A DNA stretch of 34,840 bases from Chitinophagales bacterium (lineage in GTDB: Bacteria > Bacteroidota > Bacteroidia > Chitinophagales > Saprospiraceae): NCBI GenBank assembly GCA_013299105.1, contig JAAFJY010000047.1:1-34840 (forward strand). The letters run 5' to 3'. The notes beneath the pieces were generated by a model. It made no database searches and was not told where the DNA came from. It saw only the letters and a program-made list of their open reading frames with translations. Each line of letters begins with the position of its first letter. Position 1 is the stretch's first letter. The translations under genes and the position numbers were made by a program. Of the stretch, positions 23,752 to 32,109 are shown piece after piece.

Positions 23752-23931
23752 TCAAAGGCAACTGGAAGCACAACATGGTGAGGCCACTGGTTCATTGGTG
23801 ATGGCATCTACCCACACCAGCTTATTGGGAATCTGAATTTTACCCACTTCTGCATCCGAAAGTGTCATGACCAGTGCACTCGAAGTATGTTCAATGGTCC
23901 AAGGGTAGAGTTCTTTGGTGTCTTGTTTCAT
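23752..23931 (-). CDS. Candidate 59-residue protein with Cys-rich C-terminus
   Basis: An intact ORF with an ATG start (23931) and protein-like composition: MKQDTKELYPWTIEHT at the start, LVMTLSDAEVGKIQIPNK in the middle and ending SPCCASSCL. Three Cys in the last seven residues are notable. No ribosome binding site is expected in this phylum. It lies alone in a 560-bp gap next to an IS relic. It could be a true small protein, a peptide precursor, or the intact end of a decayed gene. Not recognised. Confidence 0.45.
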   Translation of the reverse strand: MKQDTKELYPWTIEHTSSALVMTLSDAEVGKIQIPNKLVWVDAITNEPVASPCCASSCL

Positions 23932-24002
23932 TTTTTTCTAAATCAAAAAAATGAAACAGAAATACCAAAAGCACCTCGCATTACGAACATGCTATTGTCC
24001 AC

Positions 24003-24023
24003 AACTAACCATTAACCACTAAC
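24003..24023. repeat. Heptamer array (AACTAAC/CATTAAC/CACTAAC)
   Basis: Three 7-bp units end exactly at the stop codon (TTA on the plus strand, 24024-24026) of the next minus-strand gene. The same units form the larger array at 32500-32569. Confidence 0.7.
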
Positions 24024-25223
24024 TTATTTGATTGGCGAAATCTCCTCTGTCATGCCGGGATACAAGGTACAAACATCTGATTTGCCTTGTATCTTTAATT
24101 GAATAGGTTCATTTTTGCTGGCTTTGTTGCGCACATATTCGCGCAGGGTACACCAATCGCCCAGTTCAGCAGGGTTGCGGCCGTCGATTTTTTCGATCAC
24201 GTCGTCCAGCTTGAGGGCATACTTGCGCACATTGGCGTGTGAGCTGATGCGCAAAACCCGGTATTGGCCATTGATCGGAAAAAAAGTGACGCCATATTCA
24301 GCTTCTTCGCGTTGGGGCTTCAGCAACTTGTTGGGGCTGAAAATGTACTCCGGTACGCCGGGGTTGATGATCAAGTCAAACTGCCCCAAGTACCCCAAAC
24401 CCAGGCGGGCATATTCCACTCCATTTTGCAATTCGATGCGCGGGCTGTTGGGAAACCGATACGGACCGTAGGAAAAGGCAAATGGGCGCGTGATCGAGAA
24501 AAAAGTATCCACCTTGCCCGGTCCAAAAACGCCCAAGCCAGATACCCCCAAGTTGAGTTGGGCCGGAACGCCTTGAAAATAGGGCGTAAATGCTTCTTTG
24601 TTCAGATCCAGTTCGCCACTTGAGCCCAGGTCGATGTGTACCCAAAAAGGTTCGCCAGCCAGCTTGAACTCAATGAAATGGCGATTGCTTTTGCTCGTGG
24701 TGTAGGTGCAGCGCAAGCCATTTGATACAAAAGGACGCGAAGCGATTTTGATTTTTTCTTCCCCAAAGAGGATTTGCCAATTGGCTTTGTTGATCACCGA
24801 GCTGCCGATGAAGCCGTCCACTTTTTCGCAGGTAGGCAGGCTGTTGGTATTGATCAGGGCCACTTGGGTGTTTTGAAACCGCACACCCGCCAAGTTGATC
24901 TCGGCAGCGGTACCGTATTGGCCTTCTTGTTGGGTTTCGTTGGCATCGCTCAGGGTAAGCGTGGCATTTTGGATCACTTTGATGCCACAACGTTTGGCAA
25001 AAGCCTCGTCCAGACCTGTGACTGTAAAGCCGTTGTCAAGGATAAAAATACCCTTTACGCCATTGACTTCAGCGTGCACGTAGATGTGCTGGTTGCGGAA
25101 TTCAAACGCGCTTTCCGCCTCAAATTGCTGAGGGGAAACCGTTCCCGCATTGGGGTCAAATTGAGCCAGGGCAGCAAGATGCCAACAGCATTGTAGCAAA
25201 GTGAAAAAGTAGAATCGGACCAT
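24024..25223 (-). CDS. Exported aspartyl-protease-like protein with PDZ domain and altered catalytic triads
   Basis: A 399-residue protein with a signal peptide ending near ALAQ (residue 21). It has the two retropepsin-like half-domains and C-terminal PDZ domain of the gene at 16829-18001, but the triads read DNG (Asp63, in FILDNGFT) and DLG (Asp198, in HIDLGSSG) instead of D-T/S-G. Both Asp residues remain, but the Thr/Ser that orients them is lost, so it may be inactive or unusual. The PDZ part spans about 330-395 (LKLDDVIEKIDGRNP). It is probably periplasmic or in the outer envelope. A binding role instead of proteolysis is inferred. The gene is single. Confidence 0.78.
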   Translation of the reverse strand: MVRFYFFTLLQCCWHLAALAQFDPNAGTVSPQQFEAESAFEFRNQHIYVHAEVNGVKGIFILDNGFTVTGLDEAFAKRCGIKVIQNATLTLSDANETQQEGQYGTAAEINLAGVRFQNTQVALINTNSLPTCEKVDGFIGSSVINKANWQILFGEEKIKIASRPFVSNGLRCTYTTSKSNRHFIEFKLAGEPFWVHIDLGSSGELDLNKEAFTPYFQGVPAQLNLGVSGLGVFGPGKVDTFFSITRPFAFSYGPYRFPNSPRIELQNGVEYARLGLGYLGQFDLIINPGVPEYIFSPNKLLKPQREEAEYGVTFFPINGQYRVLRISSHANVRKYALKLDDVIEKIDGRNPAELGDWCTLREYVRNKASKNEPIQLKIQGKSDVCTLYPGMTEEISPIK

Positions 25224-25433
25224 GGGCGGCAGTTGGCGCGGTTTTGGGGTGTGTCCAACTGGGTATAAGATGCAAAAAATCGGGTATTCGGTGGGTGCTT
25301 TTTCAAAAAAATGTCTGAAAAAGGCTTAAAACTGTCAGCTTTGTGAAAAAATAGGCAGCTTTAGGGCCTTTTTTAAAAAAACATTAACGCTATCAGGACG
25401 TTGTGAAAGTCAATTTTTGGCGTCTAAAAAGCG

Positions 25434-25570
25434 TTTAGTGACAAGCCACGAATAAAATGTACCAAACTGCAACTGCGTTGCTTTGCCGGGACCACGAATC
25501 TTTTTTGCCCCGCTCACGCGGGATGGGAACACAGATGAAACGGATTCAACGGATTTTCACGGATTTCCAG
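25434..25570. repeat. Modular dispersed repeat, copy 3 (ACGGATT type)
   Basis: The 5' module (AGTGACAAGCCACGAATAAA, then TGTACCAA) is followed by the mini-hairpin CCCGC-TCAC-GCGGG (25509-25522) and three ACGGATT units at 9-11-bp spacing. It shares its 5' module with 6963-7172 and its 3' module with 27815-27945. It occupies most of the gap 25224-25665; the first 200 nt of that gap show nothing recognisable. Confidence 0.7.
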
Positions 25571-25665
25571 CTTGATGTTGACATTAGCTGTGATGAAAGT
25601 CCGAAAAAATTGAAACATTTTATTTTCAAGGCTCTTCTTCAACAAGTCAACCATACTGAAAAGAC

Positions 25666-26361
25666 ATGAAACATCTGCTGTTGTTATTCCTGCTGGGCAC
25701 TACGATTGCCGTTTTTGCCCAAAATAAAAATACGGCGGGGAAAATTGCTACCCCGGCCAAAGAACAATCCAACCCTGCGGCCAAGGCGGTTTTGGAAAAA
25801 ATGAAGGCCAAATACCAGGCTTACAAAACCCTGGAAGTGGAATTCAGCCTCTCGATGGAGTTGGCAGAACAAGCCAAAGAACTGCAAAAAGGCAAAATGC
25901 AGCAACAAGGCAACAAATACCGCGTGGATTTCAACGGTCAAACCATCATTTGTGATGCCAAGACTTTGTGGGTGATTTTGCCCAAAAACAAAGATGTGCA
26001 AATCAACAATGCCCCTAGCCCCGGTGAGGACGATGGCATCCTATCGCCCCAAGCTTTGTTCAACATTTACCAAAGCAAAGATTACCTCTACGCCATTACC
26101 AATGAATACAGCCAAGGGGCCAGGGTCATCCAGGAGATTGAGTTCAAGCCTGTAGATAAAATGTCGGAATATGCTAAGTTGCGCCTGAGCCTCGATAAAA
26201 AGACCCTGGACTTCATCGACTTGAAGGCTTTTGGCAAAGATGGCTCGCGTTATGTCTTGCAAATGAGTAAAATCACGCCCAACAAAGCCATGCCTGAGGG
26301 TACTTTTGCTTTCAATAAGGCCAATTATCCGGGTTATCATGTGGAGGATTTGCGGGATTAG
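25666..26361 (+). CDS. LolA-like outer-membrane lipoprotein carrier protein
   Basis: A 231-residue periplasmic protein with a signal peptide ([19 protein letters not shown]). The LolA/LolB-like half-barrel pattern is visible: [48 protein letters not shown], and [20 protein letters not shown]. LolA carries lipoproteins from the inner-membrane Lol exporter to the outer membrane. A Lys/Ala-rich linker of about 20 residues follows the signal. Bacteroidota carry several LolA-like paralogues, so whether this one is the general carrier is open. No partner Lol gene is in the window. Confidence 0.85.
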   Translation: MKHLLLLFLLGTTIAVFAQNKNTAGKIATPAKEQSNPAAKAVLEKMKAKYQAYKTLEVEFSLSMELAEQAKELQKGKMQQQGNKYRVDFNGQTIICDAKTLWVILPKNKDVQINNAPSPGEDDGILSPQALFNIYQSKDYLYAITNEYSQGARVIQEIEFKPVDKMSEYAKLRLSLDKKTLDFIDLKAFGKDGSRYVLQMSKITPNKAMPEGTFAFNKANYPGYHVEDLRD

Positions 26362-26421
26362 GCATCGGGATATACCATGATTTTTGTTCTGCGAATCCCG
26401 GCATGGTTCAGCTAATTCCTG

Positions 26422-26429
26422 TATTTTTG
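26422..26429 (+). promoter_or_regulatory. -7 box upstream of proA
   Basis: TATTTTTG matches TAnnTTTG exactly. No TTTG at the expected -33 position is seen. Transcription would start at about 26435, at the base of the hairpin described next. Confidence 0.45.
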
Positions 26430-26435
26430 GACGAC

Positions 26436-26471
26436 ACAATCGCCAGGCGCTCGATCTCGCCTGGCGATTGT
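26436..26471 (+). promoter_or_regulatory. Perfect 14-bp hairpin in the proA 5' leader
   Basis: ACAATCGCCAGGCG (26436-26449) and its exact reverse complement (26458-26471) enclose the 8-nt loop CTCGATCT. No T run follows, so it is not a standard terminator. It lies 51 nt before the proA ATG and at the extreme 5' end of the predicted transcript. Confidence 0.65.
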
Positions 26472-26522
26472 TGCATCACTACCAAATATTTGAGCTTTTA
26501 CGCTCTCGCAGCTATTTTTGAA

Positions 26523-27797
26523 ATGACCACTACTTTGACCCAAACGATGAAAGAATCGCTGTACACCCGACTCGCCGCCACCCGACAGGCAGCCCGCAAG
26601 TTGGTACAGCTCGATTTGAATACCACCAACACCATCCTGCGGCAATTGGCCGCTGAAACCGAGACGCAGATCCCCGCGCTCTTGGCCGCCAATCAGCAAG
26701 ACCTTGACCGCATGGATCCTACGGACCCCAAGTACGATCGTTTGTTGCTCAACCCGCAGCGCTTGCGTGACATTGCCGATGACATACGCAAAGTAGCCGC
26801 TTTGCCCTCGCCCCTGGGGCGCATTTTGGAGGCCAAAACCATGCCCAATGGATTGGACATGCAAAAAACCAGTGTGCCAATGGGGGTGATTGGCATTGTC
26901 TATGAATCAAGGCCCAATGTGACATTTGATGTGTTTGCTCTATGTCTCAAATCGGGCAATGCAGCCGTGCTCAAAGGCAGTCGAGATGCGCATTTTTCCA
27001 ACTTGGCCATCGTGGAGCTGATCAAAAAGGTACTCCAAAACCACGGTTTAGAGGATGTGGTCCTGCTCGCACCCAGCGAACGCGAGGCCCTTTTGCCCAT
27101 CCTGAGTGCCAACCAATACATCGACCTGGTGATCCCACGCGGTAGCCAGGGTTTGATCGATTTTGTGCGCCAAAACGCGACGGTACCCGTGATCGAAACC
27201 GGAGCGGGCATCGTACACGTTTATTTTGACGAAAGTGGCGACCTGGAAAAAGGCCAACGCATCATCGACAATTCCAAAACCCGTCGGGTGAGCGTGTGCA
27301 ATGCCCTCGATTGCTTGGTGGTGCACCGGGGTCGCTTAAGCGATTTGCCCGCATTGTTGCGGCCTTTGGCCGAAAAAGAAGTGAAATTGTACGCTGATGA
27401 AGCCGCAATGGTTGCTTTAAAAGGCCACTATCCTGCTGCTTTGCTTAACCTGGCCGAAGAGCAGCATTTTGGTACCGAGTTTTTGTCGATGACGATGGCA
27501 GTAAAAACCATCAACAACTTCAACGAGGCCCTAGACCACCTGGACCACTACTCCTCGCGCCACAGCGAAACCATTGTGGCCGAAGACGAGGCTACTTGTG
27601 AGCAGTTTTTGCGCAGCGTCGATGCGGCGGTCGTGTATGCGAATGCCTCGACGGCCTTTACCGATGGTGGGCAGTTTGGGATGGGTGCCGAAATTGGCAT
27701 CAGCACCCAGAAGTTGCATGCCCGTGGGCCGATGGCTTTGCCGGAGTTGTGCAGCTACAAGTGGATCGTGAAGGGAAATGGGCAGATTCGGGGGTAG
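26523..27797 (+). CDS. proA: Gamma-glutamyl phosphate reductase
   Basis: A 424-residue enzyme of the aldehyde dehydrogenase superfamily. It reduces gamma-glutamyl phosphate with NADPH to glutamate semialdehyde, the second step of proline synthesis. The ATG at 26523 gives the expected length; a longer reading from 26403 translates the leader hairpin. Family marks are [41 protein letters not shown], and the catalytic Cys in [13 protein letters not shown]. The end carries [23 protein letters not shown]. proB is not adjacent in this window, so the pathway genes are separated or proB lies elsewhere. A hairpin in the leader suggests control at the RNA level. Confidence 0.96.
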   Translation: MTTTLTQTMKESLYTRLAATRQAARKLVQLDLNTTNTILRQLAAETETQIPALLAANQQDLDRMDPTDPKYDRLLLNPQRLRDIADDIRKVAALPSPLGRILEAKTMPNGLDMQKTSVPMGVIGIVYESRPNVTFDVFALCLKSGNAAVLKGSRDAHFSNLAIVELIKKVLQNHGLEDVVLLAPSEREALLPILSANQYIDLVIPRGSQGLIDFVRQNATVPVIETGAGIVHVYFDESGDLEKGQRIIDNSKTRRVSVCNALDCLVVHRGRLSDLPALLRPLAEKEVKLYADEAAMVALKGHYPAALLNLAEEQHFGTEFLSMTMAVKTINNFNEALDHLDHYSSRHSETIVAEDEATCEQFLRSVDAAVVYANASTAFTDGGQFGMGAEIGISTQKLHARGPMALPELCSYKWIVKGNGQIRG

Positions 27798-27814
27798 CGG
27801 TGCCAATCAGGCTA

Positions 27815-27945
27815 AGTAAGGAGCCACAAATAAATCATACCAATTTAGCAACTTCGTTGCCCTGCCTTGCCTCGCTACGCGAGGTGTTTTTAGCACACGG
27901 ATTACACGGGTTGCACGGATTTTCATGGATTGCCAGCATGACTTT
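27815..27945. repeat. Modular dispersed repeat, copy 4 (ACGGATT type)
   Basis: AGCCACAAATAAATCATACCAATT is followed by CTTCGTTGCC, the mini-hairpin CCTCGC-TAC-GCGAGG (27870-27884) and a run of ACGGATT-like units ending in CATGGATTGCCAG. It closely parallels copy 3 and shares its 5' module with copy 2. Confidence 0.7.
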
Positions 27946-28022
27946 GACAAGCATTGCGCTTGGTATGCGAAAAAGTGGTAAGTTTATTTTTAACTCGTAA
28001 CTAATTGTTGACATTGGAGGTG

Positions 28023-28601
28023 TCATTCTTTACCCGCAGTGAAAAAAATCAGTTCCAGGGCTCGCATATTGCTAATGCCTTTAATCCCAACTTGTTCTTT
28101 GAGTGAACCAAAACCTGCTTCGCCAATCAGTCGTTCGCAGAAATCAAGGTAAGCCATATAGTTTTTTACCATTTTCATGGCATAGTTAGTAGGTTGTTTC
28201 TCGGTCAAGAAACGACAAACATTACTGTCCCAAATGGCATATTTTTCTGGGTCAATGAAATGTAGGAGCTTTGAAGTGCCTACCATAGAGTTGTTGAAAC
28301 ATTCTTTTAATATTTCAAAGTCCTCATCCTTAAGGGCTTCCCCTCGTTTGGCTTTATTTACAATTTCCGTAGCTGATGCTAACTTCTGGACATTGATGGT
28401 CAAAATTGTAGGCATCCAACTGTACACAAAAGAAATTCCAATAATAACATCCTGCTGAGAAAGTGTTGTTCGTTCTCTAAAATATTGGATAAAATGATGG
28501 TAGGTAAAGAAATAGCTTTTCTCGTCTGAGATTACAAGTCCTTTAACTATTTCCGATAGATTTGTTACCGAATGATCAATAAATGTGACGGTTTTTTCCA
28601 T
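28023..28601 (-). CDS. Protein of unknown function
   Basis: A 192-residue soluble protein from the ATG at 28601; a longer in-frame reading from 28700 has an unconvincing N-terminus. No signal peptide or membrane segment is seen. It is largely helical. Distinct segments are FTYHHFIQYFRERTTLSQQD, SMVGTSKLLHFIDPEKYAIWDSNVC and GISNMRALELIFF. The TSKLLHFIDPEKYAIWDS part looks like a conserved core of a Bacteroidota family, but I cannot name it. It follows the AlbA_2 regulator on the same strand after a 404-nt gap and is bounded by repeats, so it may be an accessory gene. Confidence 0.7.
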   Translation of the reverse strand: MEKTVTFIDHSVTNLSEIVKGLVISDEKSYFFTYHHFIQYFRERTTLSQQDVIIGISFVYSWMPTILTINVQKLASATEIVNKAKRGEALKDEDFEILKECFNNSMVGTSKLLHFIDPEKYAIWDSNVCRFLTEKQPTNYAMKMVKNYMAYLDFCERLIGEAGFGSLKEQVGIKGISNMRALELIFFTAGKE

Positions 28602-29005
28602 GGCCTTTTGTTTTGAATTGAAGTGGTGATGGCTTATGAAGGCATCATATATACGACACGGCCCAATAAAAGTTTCAGCTATTTGAAGACTTAGCAGCAA
28701 AAGAACCAGCCCCTCTTATGCTCAATATCCATCATGATAGTTGGCATGCTTTGTCTACTTTCATCCGGGATGGATGACTTGCATTTATAGTGAAAACTGA
28801 ATTTGCCAGCCTTTTTCAAAAACACAATTAGATCAACTGTTCGAAATCATCTTAGCCTAAGCTTTTATGGCGCAGCACAGTCATAAACTCCAAACTTTGC
28901 TTTGTGGAGAGATTGTTGAGCTCTTGGCTCATTTGTTTTGGCTATGTTTATCTTGCAATTTATCGTGCAATTGTAATCATTGATAGATTGGAATTAGGTA
29001 AACCG
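28602..29005. other. Gene-free gap with possible decayed coding sequence
   Basis: No complete gene. On the minus strand a 26-codon ORF (ATG at about 28932, reading MSQELNNLSTKQSLEFMTV) runs into stop codons, with further open stretches beyond. It could be a worn small gene, but support is weak. Confidence 0.25.
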
Positions 29006-30466
29006 CTAAACATATTTTAGCATATCTCTTGCTTCAGTTGTAAGAAAGTACCCTCCTTTTTTGGCATATCCTTTATATTCGATCATTGCTGATTGTTTCG
29101 CTTCCTTCAAATATCTTTCTATGGTTCGTTGTGATTTCCCCACTTTTCCGGCAATTTGTCGTGCATTTAAGCCTTCTTCTGCTTTGATTATTTTAAGCAA
29201 ATTCATCATGTGCTCACCATTTACCTTTGACTCAAGTTGTGATACACCGTCATTTACACCGTCATTTACACCGTCATTTACACCGTCATTTTTCAACTTG
29301 GGCAGCGGCACTAAGATTTTAAACACATTCCCCTCCAAAAACTGAGGCGCGTCTTTACCGGAATAAGCCCGGATGTAACGGTTAACGTTCAATACCCCTG
29401 AGCCCAGTTCTTCTGCCCGCCCCAACTGAATAAAAAACTTGACCAGAGTGGGATTTTTGGGGAAAGGCGCAAAATTGTTGGGGTCAATTGGACCTTCACC
29501 GTGCGGATTATTGGCGTTTTCGGTTTGTACGCGATTGGGATAAATCACAAAGGTACACGGCTGGGCATTGGTGTATTCGCGGTGTACGATCAAGTTAGCC
29601 ACTATTTCGCGAAAGATTTTGCTGCGCAAGCTCACCCTTTGAATGCCTTCCAGGTAAAACCGATCGGGCAAATGTTTGGCTACAAAATCCATAAGTAGGT
29701 CGTATGCATCGATGAGATTGGTTTGAATATAGGCCCGGTCGTCGTAACGATCCACATTTTGGATTCGTACCAAAGCATCGATTTTATAATGCGGTACAAT
29801 GCTTTGGATGACCTCATCGGTGCCAAAAAGCATTGCTGCTGCCAGGGTATAACCTTCTTGTCCACTTTGTAGATCACGCCGCCAGAGTCCCGCAGTTACC
29901 AACAGTTGCCGATCTTCGAGGGCTAACCAAGGGTGACTTGGGTTGTTACTGCGAATGAGGTTACGCGCTTTTTTGAAAAGGCTTTCTTTGAAATCTTCAA
30001 AACGCAAAGCGGGGTAAATGATTCCCTCGGTATAGTGATTCCGCTTGCGATTGGCGATTTCAGCAATCCTGAAGGGCTGGCTCACTTTGAAATCACCATC
30101 ATGACTGCGGTCATACACGACTCCCGCTGTTTTGTGTACTTGCGAACTGGCGGGCACCTGGATTTGAATCAAGTGCAAGCCATTGAGTTCATAGGTCTGT
30201 GGGTGCAGGATAAAAGGCGGATCTAATTTTTGGGGATTATTGGACAAATTCACCAAATCACCCACCATGCTGTTGATTTTTGCAGGGTCAACACCCAATA
30301 TGGTGCCTTGATCCTCAACTCCCAATACAATGTCTCCACCATCTTGATTGAGCATGGCACAGATGGATTCAAACAAGTTCCCCGGCAAAGCCTGTCGTGC
30401 CTCTTTGAATTCAAGGCGGATGTTTTCCTGCTGCTGGAGCAGGCGTTGTAGTCTTTCGATTGACAT
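29006..30466 (-). CDS. AlbA_2 domain ATPase-like transcriptional regulator
   Basis: A 486-residue protein. The ATG at 30466 gives MSIERLQRLLQQQENIRLEFK, the usual lead-in; upstream in-frame codons encode a Lys-rich low-complexity stretch. The N-terminal AlbA_2 (Schlafen-related) DNA-binding domain spans about 5-130 (EFKEA, then NQDGGDIVLGVED). A central part is followed by a GHKL-like ATPase region (about 300-395) with IVANLIVHREY as the N-box and AEELGSGVLNVNRY as the G-box. The C-terminus is a winged helix (AGKVGKSQRTIERYLKEAK). Just before it lies a fourfold NDGV repeat, encoded by a perfect 12-bp tandem repeat. This family is annotated as putative transcriptional regulators or ATP-dependent DNA-binding proteins; targets are unknown. 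Confidence 0.85.
   Translation of the reverse strand: MSIERLQRLLQQQENIRLEFKEARQALPGNLFESICAMLNQDGGDIVLGVEDQGTILGVDPAKINSMVGDLVNLSNNPQKLDPPFILHPQTYELNGLHLIQIQVPASSQVHKTAGVVYDRSHDGDFKVSQPFRIAEIANRKRNHYTEGIIYPALRFEDFKESLFKKARNLIRSNNPSHPWLALEDRQLLVTAGLWRRDLQSGQEGYTLAAAMLFGTDEVIQSIVPHYKIDALVRIQNVDRYDDRAYIQTNLIDAYDLLMDFVAKHLPDRFYLEGIQRVSLRSKIFREIVANLIVHREYTNAQPCTFVIYPNRVQTENANNPHGEGPIDPNNFAPFPKNPTLVKFFIQLGRAEELGSGVLNVNRYIRAYSGKDAPQFLEGNVFKILVPLPKLKNDGVNDGVNDGVNDGVSQLESKVNGEHMMNLLKIIKAEEGLNARQIAGKVGKSQRTIERYLKEAKQSAMIEYKGYAKKGGYFLTTEARDMLKYV
29244..29291. repeat. Four perfect 12-bp tandem repeats inside the AlbA_2 gene
   Basis: ACACCGTCATTT repeats four times without change and encodes (NDGV)4 on the minus strand, in the linker before the winged helix. 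The 12-bp period keeps the frame, so copy number can vary without inactivating the protein. Confidence 0.9.
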
Positions 30467-30576
30467 GAAGGGCAATTTACTACTTTTTTTGTTTCTATTT
30501 CCTCTTTTTATCTTTTTCTTGTTTTTTTGAGGGGGGGACTTATCACCTGCTAGCACGAAAATTTTTACCTATAGGT

Positions 30577-30616
30577 ACAAAAAAACGGCCACTACTGTCT
30601 AGTAAAGGCCGTTTTT
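30577..30616 (-). terminator. Terminator after the THX gene
   Basis: AAAAACGGCC (30581-30590) pairs with GGCCGTTTTT (30607-30616) around a 16-nt loop. On the minus strand it is followed by a T run. It lies 18 nt beyond the THX stop codon. Confidence 0.85.
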
Positions 30617-30633
30617 CATAGTGCTGAGTATGC

Positions 30634-30744
30634 TTACGCTGGTTTAGCAGGAGCCGTAGCTTTTTTGCCTTTCTTGGGGCGAACATTGCCATAAGAGCTG
30701 CGGTTGATTTTGCCGCGCAAGCTTCTTTTATCACCTTTTCCCAT
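30634..30744 (-). CDS. 30S ribosomal protein THX
   Basis: A 36-residue very basic peptide, MGKGDKRSLRGKINRSSYGN then VRPKKGKKATAPAKPA. The start MGKGDK, the core RGKI and the SYGNVRP segment identify the THX (bTHX) small-subunit peptide, known from Thermus and found across Bacteroidota. Its own terminator follows. It is easily missed by gene callers because of its size. Confidence 0.92.
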   Translation of the reverse strand: MGKGDKRSLRGKINRSSYGNVRPKKGKKATAPAKPA

Positions 30745-30882
30745 GATAACTATTGTTTTGGTGAGGAATTCAAATTTCAAAAACGGCTGCAAACTTAGCG
30801 TTTTTTCATGGCAAATAAGTGCAAAAGGGTAAAAATGGCATTTTTGTAAAGCTACTTTTGGATAAGTCAGCCCATCAACGGC

Positions 30883-31911
30883 TCAAGGTTCCGCCATCTT
30901 GGGTACCCGCCCCTTACCAAATTTTGAGCCATTGAACTCAATTTTGCCCTTTTGCTCGGCTTGTTCTTCGGGGCTCAGTTGTGTGAAATCCGCGCAGGTG
31001 CTGGAGCAAGTGTGGTGGTACTTGGCTGCACAATCGGGGCATTGGATGATCAGCAGGTGGCAGGCATCGTTGGCGCAATTCTTGTGGTCGTCACAAGGGG
31101 TACCGCACTGGTGGCATTGGGCCACTACATCTTCAGAAATGCGCTCGCCAAGGCGCTCGTCGAAAACAAAATTTTTGCCGATGAAGTAGTTTTCCAAACC
31201 CTGCTCCTTGCACTGTTGGGTATATTCGATGATGCCACCATCAACCATGAACACGTTTTTGAAGCCCTGGTGCAAGTAATAAGCGCTGGCCTTTTCACAA
31301 CGAATGCCTCCGGTACAGTACATCACGATGTTGCGCTCTTCCTGGCCTTCGAGCAGTTCATTTACGACTGGCAGGGCATCGCGGAAAGTTTCTACATCGG
31401 GGCGAATGGCTCCGCGAAAATATCCCACTTCGCTCTCGTAGTGGTTGCGCATGTCAACTACCAGGGTATCGGGTTGGTCCAAGAGTTCATTGACTTCTTT
31501 GGCGCGCAAGTGAGCGCCGCGTTTGGTCACGTCAAAGCTGGCGTCATCCAGGCCATCGGCTACGATTTTGTCGCGTACTTTGATGGCGAGTTTGAAAAAA
31601 GACTTGCCTTCTTTTTCCACTGCGATGTTGAGGCGAATGCCATTCAGCCAATCAACTGCGTACAACTCCTTCTTGAAGTCTTCCAATTTGTCGGCTGGTA
31701 CCGAAATTTGGCCATTGATGCCCTCATTGGCTACATAAATGCGGCCCAAAACGCCATGCTTGCTCAAATCGAGGTAAAATTGATCCCGGAAAGCATGGGG
31801 ATCTTTTAATTGGTGGTATTGGTAAAAGGAAAGTGTAACCCTGGCTTCGGCACTTTCCTCCATGCGGCGCTTGAGTTCGCGCCCGTCAACGCGATTGTAC
31901 AATCTTTTCAT
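30883..31911 (-). CDS. trhO: tRNA uridine(34) hydroxylase TrhO (rhodanese family)
   Basis: A 342-residue protein that hydroxylates U34 of certain tRNAs (ho5U formation, oxygen-dependent), as shown for E. coli TrhO/YceA. The ATG at 31911 matches the E. coli start; the reading from 31971 is longer than the family. The N-terminal domain has HGVLGRIYVANEGINGQISV. The rhodanese domain follows with VDMRNHYESEVG and the active-site loop CTGGIRCEKAS (Cys199). A Cys-rich C-terminal part (CHQCGTPCDDHKNCANDACH, then CPDCAAKYHHTC) is typical of the long TrhO form and may bind metal. With mtaB downstream on the other strand, two tRNA anticodon-loop modification genes sit close together. Confidence 0.95.
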   Translation of the reverse strand: MKRLYNRVDGRELKRRMEESAEARVTLSFYQYHQLKDPHAFRDQFYLDLSKHGVLGRIYVANEGINGQISVPADKLEDFKKELYAVDWLNGIRLNIAVEKEGKSFFKLAIKVRDKIVADGLDDASFDVTKRGAHLRAKEVNELLDQPDTLVVDMRNHYESEVGYFRGAIRPDVETFRDALPVVNELLEGQEERNIVMYCTGGIRCEKASAYYLHQGFKNVFMVDGGIIEYTQQCKEQGLENYFIGKNFVFDERLGERISEDVVAQCHQCGTPCDDHKNCANDACHLLIIQCPDCAAKYHHTCSSTCADFTQLSPEEQAEQKGKIEFNGSKFGKGRVPKMAEP

Positions 31912-32016
31912 TGCAGTGGTGCCATCCGTTTTTTCAAGTTGCAGGCTTGGAGGGACGGATTTGCGAGGCAAAAGTATTGAATTGAGGGCTTGGAGGCAAG
32001 GAATATGCCAGGAAAG

Positions 32017-32048
32017 TTGAAATGTTGAAGGGTTGAAATGTTGAAAAG
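32017..32048. repeat. Octamer array, four TTGAARNG units
   Basis: Four contiguous 8-mers with no spacer, nearly identical to the array at 8411-8442, located 105 nt upstream of the trhO start. Confidence 0.8.
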
Positions 32049-32109
32049 AGGGGACAAAACCTTGAAAACAAGGCGAAAAGTTGTTATCTTTGTAGCCTTT
32101 TTCGGCTTA

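Noticed and set aside
26436-26471. The hairpin as a terminator of the lolA-like gene
   Set aside because: No T run follows and an exact -7 box lies just ahead of it.
30952-31809. 285-codon plus-strand ORF opposite trhO
   Set aside because: It is the antisense of a clearly identified TrhO gene and its translation has no protein-like motifs.
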